A stretch of DNA of 13,870 bases from Bacillota bacterium (GTDB taxonomy: Bacteria > Bacillota > Clostridia > Peptostreptococcales > Natronincolaceae): NCBI GenBank assembly GCA_023387935.1, contig JAEWHG010000147.1, forward strand, positions 1 to 13,870, given 5' to 3'. A program made the translations under genes and the position numbers. Positions 6,701 through 13,108 of the stretch are shown here, in pieces; positions within the stretch are counted from its first letter, which is position 1; each line of letters opens with the position of its first letter. Below the pieces are notes generated by a model. The model ran no database searches. It saw nothing but the letters and a program-made list of their open reading frames with translations, and had not been told where the DNA came from.

Positions 6701-7267
6701 TTATAGTTCCCATAATTTTTTTTTGCTAGTGGATGCACCTATGGCTCCCGCCTTCAAAATTTCCATTATATCCTGCTTGCTATCTATTAGCCCTCCTGCT
6801 ATAACAGGTATGGACAGTTCTTTAATCATACGATTTATTACCCCTGGCATAACTCCCGGCATAATTTCAATCATATCTGGTTGTCTAGATTTCACACTTT
6901 GTTTAGTCATTTCGTAGGACTTGTTATCAATCAAGAAGAATCTTTGTATTGTAAACATCCCTTTTTCCTTAGCAATCTTTATATGACTACTTTTTGTACT
7001 AATCACACCATCCGGCCTGATAACTTCGATGATATAATCAATAGCTTTAGCATCTTTTCCTATTCCTTCTAGAAAATCAATATGTATTAAAGCACTTTTA
7101 CCAGCAGTTTTAATTTTATCAACTAATGATTTAGCATTAAATATATCAGCACAAAGTAAGAATATAGTAGTTACTTGGGAATTGATTGCAATTTCTAAGT
7201 CTTCTTCATTCTGAACAGCTGCAATAACCGGATTTAATTCAACTCTATCAATTATTATTCCTTTCAT
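6701..7267 (-). CDS. glpP: glycerol-3-phosphate responsive antiterminator GlpP
   Basis: 188 aa, close to the usual length of about 190. The family motifs are present in order: NPVIAAV (12-18), HIDFLEG (62-68), DGVISTK (86-92), QRFFLID (108-114), PDMIEIMPG (130-138), IAGGLI (156-161) and GASTS (177-181), consistent with its barrel-like fold. GlpP binds G3P and the leader mRNA of glp genes so that RNA polymerase reads through a terminator; a matching hairpin lies just downstream. The start is ATG 7267, with AAGGA 8 nt upstream. The in-frame GTG at 7297 has no ribosome binding site and would add ten residues the family lacks. It has its own candidate promoter but could also be read from the TRAP operon. 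Confidence 0.95.
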   Translation of the reverse strand: MKGIIIDRVELNPVIAAVQNEEDLEIAINSQVTTIFLLCADIFNAKSLVDKIKTAGKSALIHIDFLEGIGKDAKAIDYIIEVIRPDGVISTKSSHIKIAKEKGMFTIQRFFLIDNKSYEMTKQSVKSRQPDMIEIMPGVMPGVINRMIKELSIPVIAGGLIDSKQDIMEILKAGAIGASTSKKKLWEL

Positions 7268-7327
7268 ACTATCATTCCTTAATTTTTTATGTGACACAGT
7301 GCCTATTTGTTGAAGTATTTAATATTT

Positions 7328-7346
7328 ATGATATATAGTATATCAT
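7328..7346. promoter_or_regulatory. palindrome overlapping the glpP -10 box, candidate operator
   Basis: ATGATATA (7328-7335), TAG and TATATCAT (7339-7346) form a perfect 8-3-8 inverted repeat. It covers the whole predicted -10 box of glpP, where a bound protein would block transcription. The repeat is AT-rich, so a chance palindrome is possible, and no known regulator motif was recognised. Confidence 0.4.
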
Positions 7347-7365
7347 GAACACAATAAGTATGTAA
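7337..7365 (-). promoter_or_regulatory. candidate promoter of glpP
   Basis: Minus strand: TTACAT (7365-7360), a 17-nt spacer and TATACT (7342-7337) with TG at the extended -10 position. The predicted start near 7330 leaves a leader of about 62 nt. Confidence 0.6.
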
Positions 7366-7394
7366 TATTATTCTAGATTATATCTAATTTAAAA

Positions 7395-8186
7395 TTATAA
7401 TAAATCTATCATATCTTTTACAGAATTAAATACGTAATCCGCCCTAGTTTCGCTCATTTTATAATCTTCTTCTTTTGTTTCACCAGAATAAACTAATACA
7501 GAACCTATTCCTGCATTTGCTCCAGTTTTAATATCTGTATATAGTCTATCTCCTACCATCACCATACCATCTTTACTTAAACCATATTTTAAAACAATGC
7601 TTTCTACAATCTCTTTATTTGGTTTACCTATTACTTTTGGCGTTTTTCCAGTAGAAGCCTCTATAAATGCAGCCATCGCACCTGCATCTGGCATGAATTT
7701 TTCATTAGCTAAAGGACAGTTAAAGTCTGGGTGAGTTGCTATATATTCTACACCTTCAGATATATATTCACATGCACCCCATAATTTTTCATAAGTTAAT
7801 GTTGTATCGAATCCTAATACTACATAATCTATGTCTTTATGTCTTTCTTTTTCCAAAATAAAGCCTTCTCTTATAAACTCATCTTCTAAGGCCTTAGTTC
7901 CTAGCAAATAAACTTTAGCACCTTCTTTTTGTTTCTTTAGGTACATAGTTGTAGCCTCACCCGAAGTAAATACTTCGTCTTCTGAAGCTTTTATCCCTAG
8001 ATTATTTAACTTCTCTACATATATTTCTTTACTTTTTGATGAATTATTTGTAAGGAAAATATATCTTTTCCCCTTATTTTTTATTTCCGCAAGAAATTCC
8101 TTTGCTCCATCAATTAGTTCATCTCCAAGATAGATCGTTCCATCCATATCTAATAAGAATATATCTTTTTCTTTTAAGCTCTCCAA
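7395..8186 (-). CDS. HAD-IIA family sugar/polyol phosphatase (NagD/AraL-like)
   Basis: 263 aa. The HAD catalytic motifs are complete: DMDGTIYLGD (13-22, nucleophile Asp13 and acid/base Asp15), TNNSS (46-50), Lys188 in GKP and GDRLYTD (212-218), with the large C2 cap typical of subfamily IIA between motifs II and III. Members hydrolyse small phosphate esters such as phosphoglycolate, glycerol phosphates, sugar phosphates or p-nitrophenyl phosphate. The TTG start has GGAGG (8197-8193) 6 nt upstream. It begins 26 nt after dctM with no terminator, so it is the last gene of the TRAP operon, which suggests it acts on a product of the imported compound or removes a toxic phosphorylated by-product. 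The exact substrate is unknown. Confidence 0.92.
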   Translation of the reverse strand: MESLKEKDIFLLDMDGTIYLGDELIDGAKEFLAEIKNKGKRYIFLTNNSSKSKEIYVEKLNNLGIKASEDEVFTSGEATTMYLKKQKEGAKVYLLGTKALEDEFIREGFILEKERHKDIDYVVLGFDTTLTYEKLWGACEYISEGVEYIATHPDFNCPLANEKFMPDAGAMAAFIEASTGKTPKVIGKPNKEIVESIVLKYGLSKDGMVMVGDRLYTDIKTGANAGIGSVLVYSGETKEEDYKMSETRADYVFNSVKDMIDLL

Positions 8187-8212
8187 AGTTTTCCTCCCTC
8201 TACTTTTTTAAC

Positions 8213-9499
8213 TTAGCTAAATAAGTTTAAAGTAAATAATGCAATACCTTGAGAATAAGTAACGAGTAATAATACTACTAATAAGGCTACAATGAAAGGC
8301 CAAACATCTTTTATAAATTCTTCTAAAGTAACTCCTACTATGGAACACACTGTAAACATCATAGAACCAAATGGTGGAGTTAATCCTCCAATCATGATAT
8401 TTACTATAAATATCATTCCGAAATGTATAGGGTCTACACCAAATACTTTAACTGCTGGCACTAATAGTGGTGCTAAAATTACTAATGCCGCTCCACCTTC
8501 AATAAACATTCCTATAAATAATAATAGTAGGTTTATTACTATCAATAATACAAACGGACTATCTGTCATGTTCATAAGTGTTTCAGTTATCATTTGTGGT
8601 ATTCTTTCTAGTGTAAGATAGTAGCCAAATACTTTAGCGCTTGCAATTATAATCATTACTGCACCAGTACTCTTTACTGTGTCCATTAATATTAATGGTA
8701 AATGTTTTAATTTTAATTGCTTATATACAAAAATTCCTACTATGGTACAAAATAATACTGCAATTCCCCCTGCTTCTGTAGGAGTGAACATACCCATTCT
8801 CATTCCCATAATTATTCCAAAAGGAATAAGTAGTGCCCAAATAGATTTTATGAATTGATTAAAAATTTCTGAAATAGATGACATTTTATCTCTACTTGGT
8901 TGATAATCTCTTTTCACTGAAATAATATGAACAGCGATCATTAAAGCTATAGCCATTAATATACCTGGCATATATGCTGCTAAGAACATATCTCCTACTG
9001 AAACATTTGCAATTATTGCATACAATATAAGATTTGTTCCCGGAGGAATAACAGGACTTATTGCTGATGATGCTGCAGTTATTGCTGCTGAGAACGGCTT
9101 TGAGAATCCTTTTTTTACCATTTCAGGAACTAATATTTTAGATTGCATAGCTGCATCTGCATTTGCAGAACCTGAAATACCGCCCATTAATGCACTAAGT
9201 AATACGTTAACTTGAGCAAGTCCACCCTTCGTATGTCCTACTAAAACATTAGCAAAGTCCATTAATGCCTCACTTATTCCTGAGTAGTTCATTACAGAAC
9301 CTACCATAATAAAGAATGGTACTGCTAAATATGGGAAAGATTCCACTGAAGTTACAAATTGTTGAATGATCATTTGCATAGGCATCGTAGTATTAATAAA
9401 TATAAAGTAAAATAAGGAAGAACCTATTAATGCGTATGCTATTGGTATGTTTAGAAAAAATAAAATAAATAACACTATAATTGGTAGAATAGATTGCAT
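8213..9499 (-). CDS. dctM: TRAP transporter large permease DctM
   Basis: 428 aa, the usual DctM length, hydrophobic throughout with about 12 membrane segments. Recognisable signatures include PFFIMVGSVMNYSGIS (61-76), GGLAQVNVLLSALMGGISGSANADA (92-116, split here by eye), VIPPGTNLILYA and GMFTPTEAGGIAV, all typical of the ion-transporter superfamily fold. DctM is the substrate-translocating, Na+-coupled subunit of tripartite TRAP carriers in the cytoplasmic membrane and works with DctQ and the binding protein DctP, both encoded directly upstream. ATG 9499 follows an AGGCGGTG site by 9 nt, and the dctQ stop lies 15 nt upstream. Confidence 0.96.
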   Translation of the reverse strand: MQSILPIIVLFILFFLNIPIAYALIGSSLFYFIFINTTMPMQMIIQQFVTSVESFPYLAVPFFIMVGSVMNYSGISEALMDFANVLVGHTKGGLAQVNVLLSALMGGISGSANADAAMQSKILVPEMVKKGFSKPFSAAITAASSAISPVIPPGTNLILYAIIANVSVGDMFLAAYMPGILMAIALMIAVHIISVKRDYQPSRDKMSSISEIFNQFIKSIWALLIPFGIIMGMRMGMFTPTEAGGIAVLFCTIVGIFVYKQLKLKHLPLILMDTVKSTGAVMIIIASAKVFGYYLTLERIPQMITETLMNMTDSPFVLLIVINLLLLFIGMFIEGGAALVILAPLLVPAVKVFGVDPIHFGMIFIVNIMIGGLTPPFGSMMFTVCSIVGVTLEEFIKDVWPFIVALLVVLLLVTYSQGIALFTLNLFS

Positions 9500-9514
9500 T
9501 TGTTATTTCACCGC

Positions 9515-10003
9515 CTAATTTTTTATACTTTTATTAAAAAATATTTTTTTGAAACTTTGTATCATAAAATAAATTGAATATATAGTAATTAATGCAAAAG
9601 AAAGTACTATAGATGCATATATATACTTATAAGATACTTCTAAAGCTGCTGTTATCTTTGTAGATCCTGCTACATAGATATAACTAAAATAAAACATAAG
9701 GGCAGATAAAATAGTTAGAATTATAGAAGTTAAAAATTCCACTATATTCCTTCCTTTTTCAGGTAATAGTACCACTAATACTTCTACTCCTATTAGATCT
9801 TTCTTTTTATATGCACTAGCAAAACCTAAGAATATAGTCCATACAAATGCACCTACAGCAACTTCTTCTGCCCAGGTGAATGTAAACTTTAAAAAATATC
9901 TAGTAAATACGTTCATAATTACTATAAGTGTAGTTATAGTTAAAAAAACGCTTCCCAAATAAAGTTCAAAATCTTCTTTGAATTTCTTTGAAAAATTTTC
10001 CAT
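9515..10003 (-). CDS. dctQ: TRAP transporter small permease DctQ
   Basis: 162 aa with four predicted membrane segments (about 15-37, 45-65, 87-110 and 126-150). The motif RYFLKFTFTWAEEVAVGAFVW (35-55, quoted in part: TWAEEVAVGAFVW) with the conserved W-x-E-E is the DctQ hallmark. DctQ binds DctM and completes the membrane complex of a TRAP carrier. The ATG start has AGGAGG 5-6 nt upstream. It is separated from dctP by about 200 nt carrying a terminator and a small hairpin, but from dctM by only 15 nt. Confidence 0.94.
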   Translation of the reverse strand: MENFSKKFKEDFELYLGSVFLTITTLIVIMNVFTRYFLKFTFTWAEEVAVGAFVWTIFLGFASAYKKKDLIGVEVLVVLLPEKGRNIVEFLTSIILTILSALMFYFSYIYVAGSTKITAALEVSYKYIYASIVLSFALITIYSIYFMIQSFKKIFFNKSIKN

Positions 10004-10030
10004 GTCTACCTCCTATGCGATTAATAGCCT

Positions 10031-10046
10031 CTCGACAATCGTCGAG
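10031..10046 (-). other. small hairpin before the dctQ ribosome binding site
   Basis: CTCGAC and GTCGAG pair perfectly around a 4-nt loop, 16 nt before the dctQ AGGAGG site. No T-tract follows, so it is not a terminator; it could mark the 5' end of a processed dctQM mRNA. Confidence 0.45.
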
Positions 10047-10141
10047 GATTGAATATAATGATCTTCCTTAAAAACCTTTTATTTTATTCCTTCTAATTCT
10101 GCGGAGGAATTTTTGATTTCAACATTACTATAATTTACTTT

Positions 10142-10177
10142 AAAATTGGAAGGAGATTTACTCCTTCCAACTTTTTT
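10142..10177 (-). terminator. intercistronic terminator between dctP and dctQ
   Basis: TTGGAAGGAG (10170-10161 on the minus strand read as its complement) and CTCCTTCCAA form a perfect 10-bp stem with a 5-nt loop (arms 10146-10155 and 10161-10170). An A-tract precedes it and TTTTA follows on the minus strand. The short T-tract suggests partial termination, giving more dctP than permease mRNA. A run of six T on the other side would also allow plus-strand function. Confidence 0.8.
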
Positions 10178-10201
10178 GTTTGGTATATAGCAAATAATAA
10201 A

Positions 10202-11227
10202 TTACTTTAAGTTTGCTTTTATAGCTTCCAATTCTTTTACTAAGTTTTCGTAGATACCTGGTGTCCACTTATCAAACTTTGTATATACTGGAGCTGCCGC
10301 CTTAAGGAATGCATCAGCATCTACTTCGTGGAAATTTACACCTTCTGCTTTTAGTAAATCTTCATACTCTTTTTCTAGTCTAATAGTTTCAGCTAAGTTA
10401 TCTGCTTCACCTTTTTCAAACTCTTCTACGATAATAGTTCTTTGTTCTTCAGTTAAACTATCCCAAACTTTAGTTGAAATTGTAACAGCAGAAACTCCTA
10501 ATAAGTGGTTTGTTAAAGAGTATTCTTTAACATTTTCGTATTGTTTAGTTCCGTAATAAGTCATTATTGAACCTTCTACCCCATTTATTACACCTTGTTG
10601 AATTGCAGCATATGTATCTGGATAAGGCATTGCAACAGGGTTTCCACCCATAGCTTCTATAGTATATGTGTATAATTGACTAGTAGGGACCCTAATGTTT
10701 AATCCCTTCATATCATCTGGAGTTTTGATTGGTTTATTAGTCATCATACTTCTAAAACCAAACAACCAGTCTACAGAAAGTACTTTTATACCTTGCTCTT
10801 CTGCTTGCTTATGTAGATTTTGAACTAAGTCTGTTTCTGTCATAGCAAGATATTCATCAAATGTTTGGTATAAAAACGGTCCAGTTACAGCATTGTAATC
10901 TGGCACATAATCACCTAAGAAGTTTATACCATCTACTAAGATCCAATCAGATCCTTGAACTACTTGTTCCATACCATCTTTACCTATTGGCAGAACACCA
11001 TTTGTAAATAATTGTAATTCTAACGAACCATTACTTCTTTCATTTATTGCTTCTACTACTTTTTTCAATGATATAGCAGTTTGCTCATCATCAACAAATT
11101 TTGTACTAACTTTAATAACTCTCTTTTCTACATTATTACCGCTTGCATCATTAGTAGGTTTACTACCACATGCAGCTAATGATAAAGTAAGAGTTAGTGC
11201 TAGTACAACTGACAAAATCTTTTTCAT
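10202..11227 (-). CDS. dctP: TRAP transporter substrate-binding lipoprotein DctP
   Basis: 341 aa. Residues 1-19 are a lipoprotein signal peptide ending in the lipobox LAAC, with Cys20 as the lipidated residue, so the protein is anchored outside the membrane as expected in a Gram-positive. The rest is a DctP-type binding protein; FGFRSMMTNKPIKTPDD (156-172) and MKGLNIRVP (173-181) carry the conserved Arg159 and Arg179, the latter normally binding the ligand carboxylate, followed by AIQQGVINGVEGS (208-220). The ligand is therefore probably an organic acid, but its identity cannot be read from sequence. ATG 11227 follows a GAGGGGG site by 8 nt. First gene of the TRAP operon. Confidence 0.95.
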   Translation of the reverse strand: MKKILSVVLALTLTLSLAACGSKPTNDASGNNVEKRVIKVSTKFVDDEQTAISLKKVVEAINERSNGSLELQLFTNGVLPIGKDGMEQVVQGSDWILVDGINFLGDYVPDYNAVTGPFLYQTFDEYLAMTETDLVQNLHKQAEEQGIKVLSVDWLFGFRSMMTNKPIKTPDDMKGLNIRVPTSQLYTYTIEAMGGNPVAMPYPDTYAAIQQGVINGVEGSIMTYYGTKQYENVKEYSLTNHLLGVSAVTISTKVWDSLTEEQRTIIVEEFEKGEADNLAETIRLEKEYEDLLKAEGVNFHEVDADAFLKAAAPVYTKFDKWTPGIYENLVKELEAIKANLK

Positions 11228-11288
11228 TAAATTTCCCCCTCTTCATAATATATTCTAAATATCCACTAACATATATAACCCAATTTTT

Positions 11289-11316
11289 AATATAATCAGA
11301 TTATTGATAGTGTCAA
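11289..11316 (-). promoter_or_regulatory. dctP-proximal promoter
   Basis: Minus strand: a perfect TTGACA (11316-11311), a 16-nt spacer and TATATT (11294-11289). The predicted start near 11282 leaves a 55-nt leader. A 5-5-5 palindrome (ATTGA-N5-TCAAT, 11303-11317) overlaps the -35 box and could be an operator. Confidence 0.65.
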
Positions 11317-11333
11317 TTTAAAAATGTTTTTAG

Positions 11334-11388
11334 TCAGACTTTATAAAGCCTGATGTAAACCCTCGGAATCCGATTATGGATTCTTACA
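11334..11388 (-). other. two hairpins upstream of the dctP-proximal promoter
   Basis: First hairpin: GAATCC (11383-11378) pairs with GGATTC (11371-11366), enclosed by TGTAA/TTACA (11388-11384 with 11358-11354). An alternative TCGG/CCGA stem (11363-11373) would exclude it. Second hairpin: 8 bp with one G-U pair (arms 11353-11346 and 11341-11334). They could be a leader of an upstream-started transcript or a terminator protecting the dct promoter. No known riboswitch was recognised. Confidence 0.45.
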
Positions 11389-11393
11389 GATTT

Positions 11394-11402
11394 AGTATAA
11401 CA
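11394..11402 (-). promoter_or_regulatory. candidate distal extended -10 promoter of dctP
   Basis: Minus strand TGTTATACT gives TATACT (11399-11394) with a TG at the extended -10 position. No convincing -35 box lies upstream. If active, its transcript would begin with the two hairpins at 11334-11388. Confidence 0.4.
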
Positions 11403-11476
11403 CATTAATCATTTAAGTAGCATTTTTATTTTTTAATAGCCAGTTTTCAGCAGCTAGTACCTATCCATTCTTTCAC

Positions 11477-11510
11477 TTTTTCCTTTTTATCGAACTAAAA
11501 AGGGGAAAAA
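11477..11510. repeat. A/T-rich inverted repeat
   Basis: CCTTTTTA (11482-11489) and TAAAAAGG (11496-11503) are perfect inverted arms around 6 nt, and pairing resumes beyond a 2-base GG bulge (TTTTT with AAAAA). The homopolymer tracts lie on the wrong side of the stem for an intrinsic terminator on either strand. Confidence 0.5.
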
Positions 11511-11834
11511 AAAACAACAATTAAACAACATGCAATTAAGATCTTGTTATTTATTGTTGACACTCCCATTCTCCTGTCATTACTATTCTGTTTTTATAGT
11601 TCCTCTATTCAAACTAGAAAATATTTCTTATTTACTACATTTTATAATTCAAATATTACCATATCTTTTTTTCTTTGTAAAGTACTTTATACATTGCAAA
11701 TACAGAAAACGGAAGTTAATTTCTTATTAATTATTCATATTGCTTACCTATCGTATTAAAATATTTTAATAAAAATTTTAAAATAAAAAGTTAGACATCA
11801 TATTTTAGTTTTAAATTACTAATAAAATAAAATC

Positions 11835-11911
11835 GGAAATACAATAAGAACCTAACCCGTTAATGCAATCAAAGATCGCATACGAATGCCCCGGAACCTT
11901 ATGGTATTCCC
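11835..11911 (-). other. 77-nt foldback element of unknown identity (structured RNA or MITE-like)
   Basis: On the minus strand GGGAATAC (11911-11904) pairs with GTATTTCC (11842-11835), then after one C/U mismatch ATAAG (11902-11898) pairs with CTTAT (11848-11844). Inside, an 11-bp hairpin with a 2-nt bulge and UUU loop spans 11884-11858. Its wobble pairs (in both stems) are G-U only in the minus-strand transcript. A U-rich tail, GATTTTATTTT, follows. The element is flanked by AATAAAATC (11826-11834) and AATAAAAATC (11912-11921), like a target duplication. It could be a terminator of the CGGC-like gene, a small RNA or a miniature element. Confidence 0.5.
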
Positions 11912-11957
11912 AATAAAAATCAATTAATCTTCTTATTTATAACTTATATCAACCTCA

Positions 11958-11977
11958 ATGATTCTATATGGAATCAT
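11958..11977 (-). repeat. 7-bp inverted repeat around the stop codon of the CGGC-like gene
   Basis: ATGATTC (11958-11964) and GAATCAT (11971-11977) are perfect inverted arms with a 6-nt loop; the TAG stop codon lies at the arm/loop junction. No T-tract follows on the minus strand, so it is not an intrinsic terminator by itself. Confidence 0.45.
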
Positions 11978-12329
11978 CATTACTTATAATAGGATTTTTA
12001 TCCAAATAAATGGTATCTCTATCTTTTCCTTTTTCTGATCCATGGGTATAACCTACAACCTTGAAATGTTGAGCAAGCTTTTGAGCCAAACCCTCGTAGT
12101 CTGGATACTTTGCTCTAAGGCAGGACGAAAGATGTACAACTTCCACTCCATTTTTAATCAACTTCTGTATTTTTTTTTCTAAATCTCCTCCTGCATGAGT
12201 AAATGCAACTAGCTCTGCATCAGAATCGTAACCTCCAAAAGATTCAGTTTTCAAATTAAAGGCACTAAAGCAACCTTTTCCACTACAACGATCCATTGTT
12301 GTTTCATTAACTAAAATTGCAATTCTCAT
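11964..12329 (-). CDS. CGGC-like protein lacking the CGGC cysteines
   Basis: 121 aa. Layout and motifs match CGGC-domain proteins, thought to bind metal or Fe-S: MRIAILV start, RCSGKGCFSAF (14-24, Cys15 and Cys20), DAELVAFT, GVEVVHLSSCLRAKYPDYE (61-79, Cys70) and VVGYTHGS at the end. The defining CGGC after AFT is replaced by AGGD (46-49), and the usual C-P after LSSC is also lost, leaving three cysteines. It may represent a divergent subfamily rather than decay, since the frame is intact. ATG 12329 is chosen over TTG 12335 because GAGGGG (12344-12339) is 9 nt from the ATG but only 3 nt from the TTG. A perfect CRP/FNR-type site lies upstream. Confidence 0.75.
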   Translation of the reverse strand: MRIAILVNETTMDRCSGKGCFSAFNLKTESFGGYDSDAELVAFTHAGGDLEKKIQKLIKNGVEVVHLSSCLRAKYPDYEGLAQKLAQHFKVVGYTHGSEKGKDRDTIYLDKNPIISNDDSI

Positions 12330-12421
12330 ATTCAACTTCCCCTCTACTATATTCTGATATTAACATAAATCAATGATTCTTATCTATATCTATGTATCTA
12401 TCATTCAAATTGTCGACTTAC

Positions 12422-12430
12422 AGAATATCA
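12422..12430 (-). promoter_or_regulatory. candidate activator-dependent promoter of the CGGC-like gene
   Basis: Minus strand TGATATTCT gives a -10 box TATTCT (12427-12422) with TG at the extended position. The -35 region (12450-12445, CAGATT) is poor and overlaps the CRP/FNR site, as in class II activated promoters. The predicted start near 12415 leaves a leader of about 86 nt. Confidence 0.55.
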
Positions 12431-12448
12431 TTTTCAAACCTTTTAATC

Positions 12449-12464
12449 TGTGATTACTATCACA
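12449..12464. promoter_or_regulatory. CRP/FNR-family operator
   Basis: TGTGA (12449-12453), a 6-nt spacer and TCACA (12460-12464) match the consensus of CRP/FNR-type regulators in every fixed position. Its centre (12456.5) is 41.5 bp from the predicted start at about 12415, the class II activation distance. Which family member (FNR, HcpR or another) binds cannot be told from the site. Confidence 0.75.
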
Positions 12465-12533
12465 ACATTGAAATTCATTTTATATCTCTTCGCTTTTTAA
12501 GAAAAGTAAAAAATATAGTACTTATACCTTTTT

Positions 12534-13037
12534 TCATATTTTACTCATTTGCCCATTCCTTTCTTTTAGCTTCATAAAAACCTGCCTGATACTTCCTATT
12601 ATAATAATTAGAATAATGTCCCCAATGCTCGCACTAAACAATACAAGTGAATTCCCATAAAGAATAAACTTTGTACTATGAGCTATAATCGCTATTATAA
12701 TCATCAATATTAAGTAAATAGTAGTTACGAGTAAGCACTTCGTTATACTGGAATTGTTTTTCGTTCCTAGAGTGTACATAAAATAAAGTAAGCAAACAAA
12801 TGCTGTAATACTTGCTATTGAGCTAAGTTGTTGATTTATATTATTCATAAGCATCATCTTATTCCAAATAGGCTTAATTTCTTCAGTTAATACTCCGCTG
12901 CTTGCTGGCAGGGATAAAGATATCACATATTTATATCCTTCAACAAAATAAATGCTAAGGGATAAAATTGCATGAGCTAAGATAAACAAAAAATAAGAAT
13001 TAAATTTCATCTTTTTTTCAATAGCAATCACCCCCAT
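12534..13037 (-). CDS. hypothetical four-helix membrane protein
   Basis: 167 aa; I do not recognise the family. Four hydrophobic segments are visible at about 13-35, 70-90, 101-120 and 125-150, with an extracytoplasmic-looking polar loop at about 36-69 and a short charged C-terminus (KLKERNGQMSK). No enzymatic or binding motif was seen. The start is uncertain: ATG 13037 has no ribosome binding site, while GGGGGTGA inside codons 2-4 would point to an ATT codon at 13022, and ATG 13010 is about 17 nt from that site. It lies between the SagB-type gene and the CRP/FNR-controlled gene without clear terminators, so its transcription unit is unclear. Confidence 0.65.
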   Translation of the reverse strand: MGVIAIEKKMKFNSYFLFILAHAILSLSIYFVEGYKYVISLSLPASSGVLTEEIKPIWNKMMLMNNINQQLSSIASITAFVCLLYFMYTLGTKNNSSITKCLLVTTIYLILMIIIAIIAHSTKFILYGNSLVLFSASIGDIILIIIIGSIRQVFMKLKERNGQMSKI

Positions 13038-13108
13038 CTACTTATTCTTTGCTACCAAATTATTCGAAACGAGAAATTATATAATACCTAAAGGGACTTT
13101 TCTATAGA

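Larger units (their letters stand above)
11228..11963 (-). other. 735-bp gene-poor stretch with regulatory and structured elements
   Basis: No ORF here has both a ribosome binding site and family resemblance. Supported contents are the dctP promoters and leader hairpins (11289-11422), an A/T-rich inverted repeat (11477-11510), and the 77-nt foldback element (11835-11911). Overlapping plus-strand frames of 66 and 71 codons near 11530-11759 lack ribosome binding sites and are rich in Phe, Tyr and Ile as expected of random AT-rich DNA. The interval 11520-11830 shows nothing else I can support. Confidence 0.7.

Noticed and set aside
25..8186. Four TTG starts (htpG, mgtC, FAD oxidoreductase, HAD) as a sign of mis-called starts.
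   Set aside because: Each has a well-spaced ribosome binding site and family-consistent N-terminus; TTG starts are common in low-GC Firmicutes.
10080..10201. The dctP frame stays open for about 40 codons after its stop codon, suggesting a longer ancestral protein or a readthrough extension.
   Set aside because: DctP already has the normal length, the extension runs through the terminator hairpin, and such an open run is not rare in this AT-rich DNA.
11530..11759. Two overlapping plus-strand frames of 66 and 71 codons after a TTGACA-like motif (11557-11562).
   Set aside because: No ribosome binding site, low-complexity Phe/Tyr/Ile content, and mutually overlapping frames; they look like chance.
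11835..11911. The 77-nt element as a tRNA gene, because of its length and 7-bp GGGAATA/TATTTCC end pairing.
   Set aside because: No T-arm can be formed from the 17 nt before the 3' acceptor strand, positions 8-9 are CC, and no anticodon arm fits; the long hairpin fold is far better.
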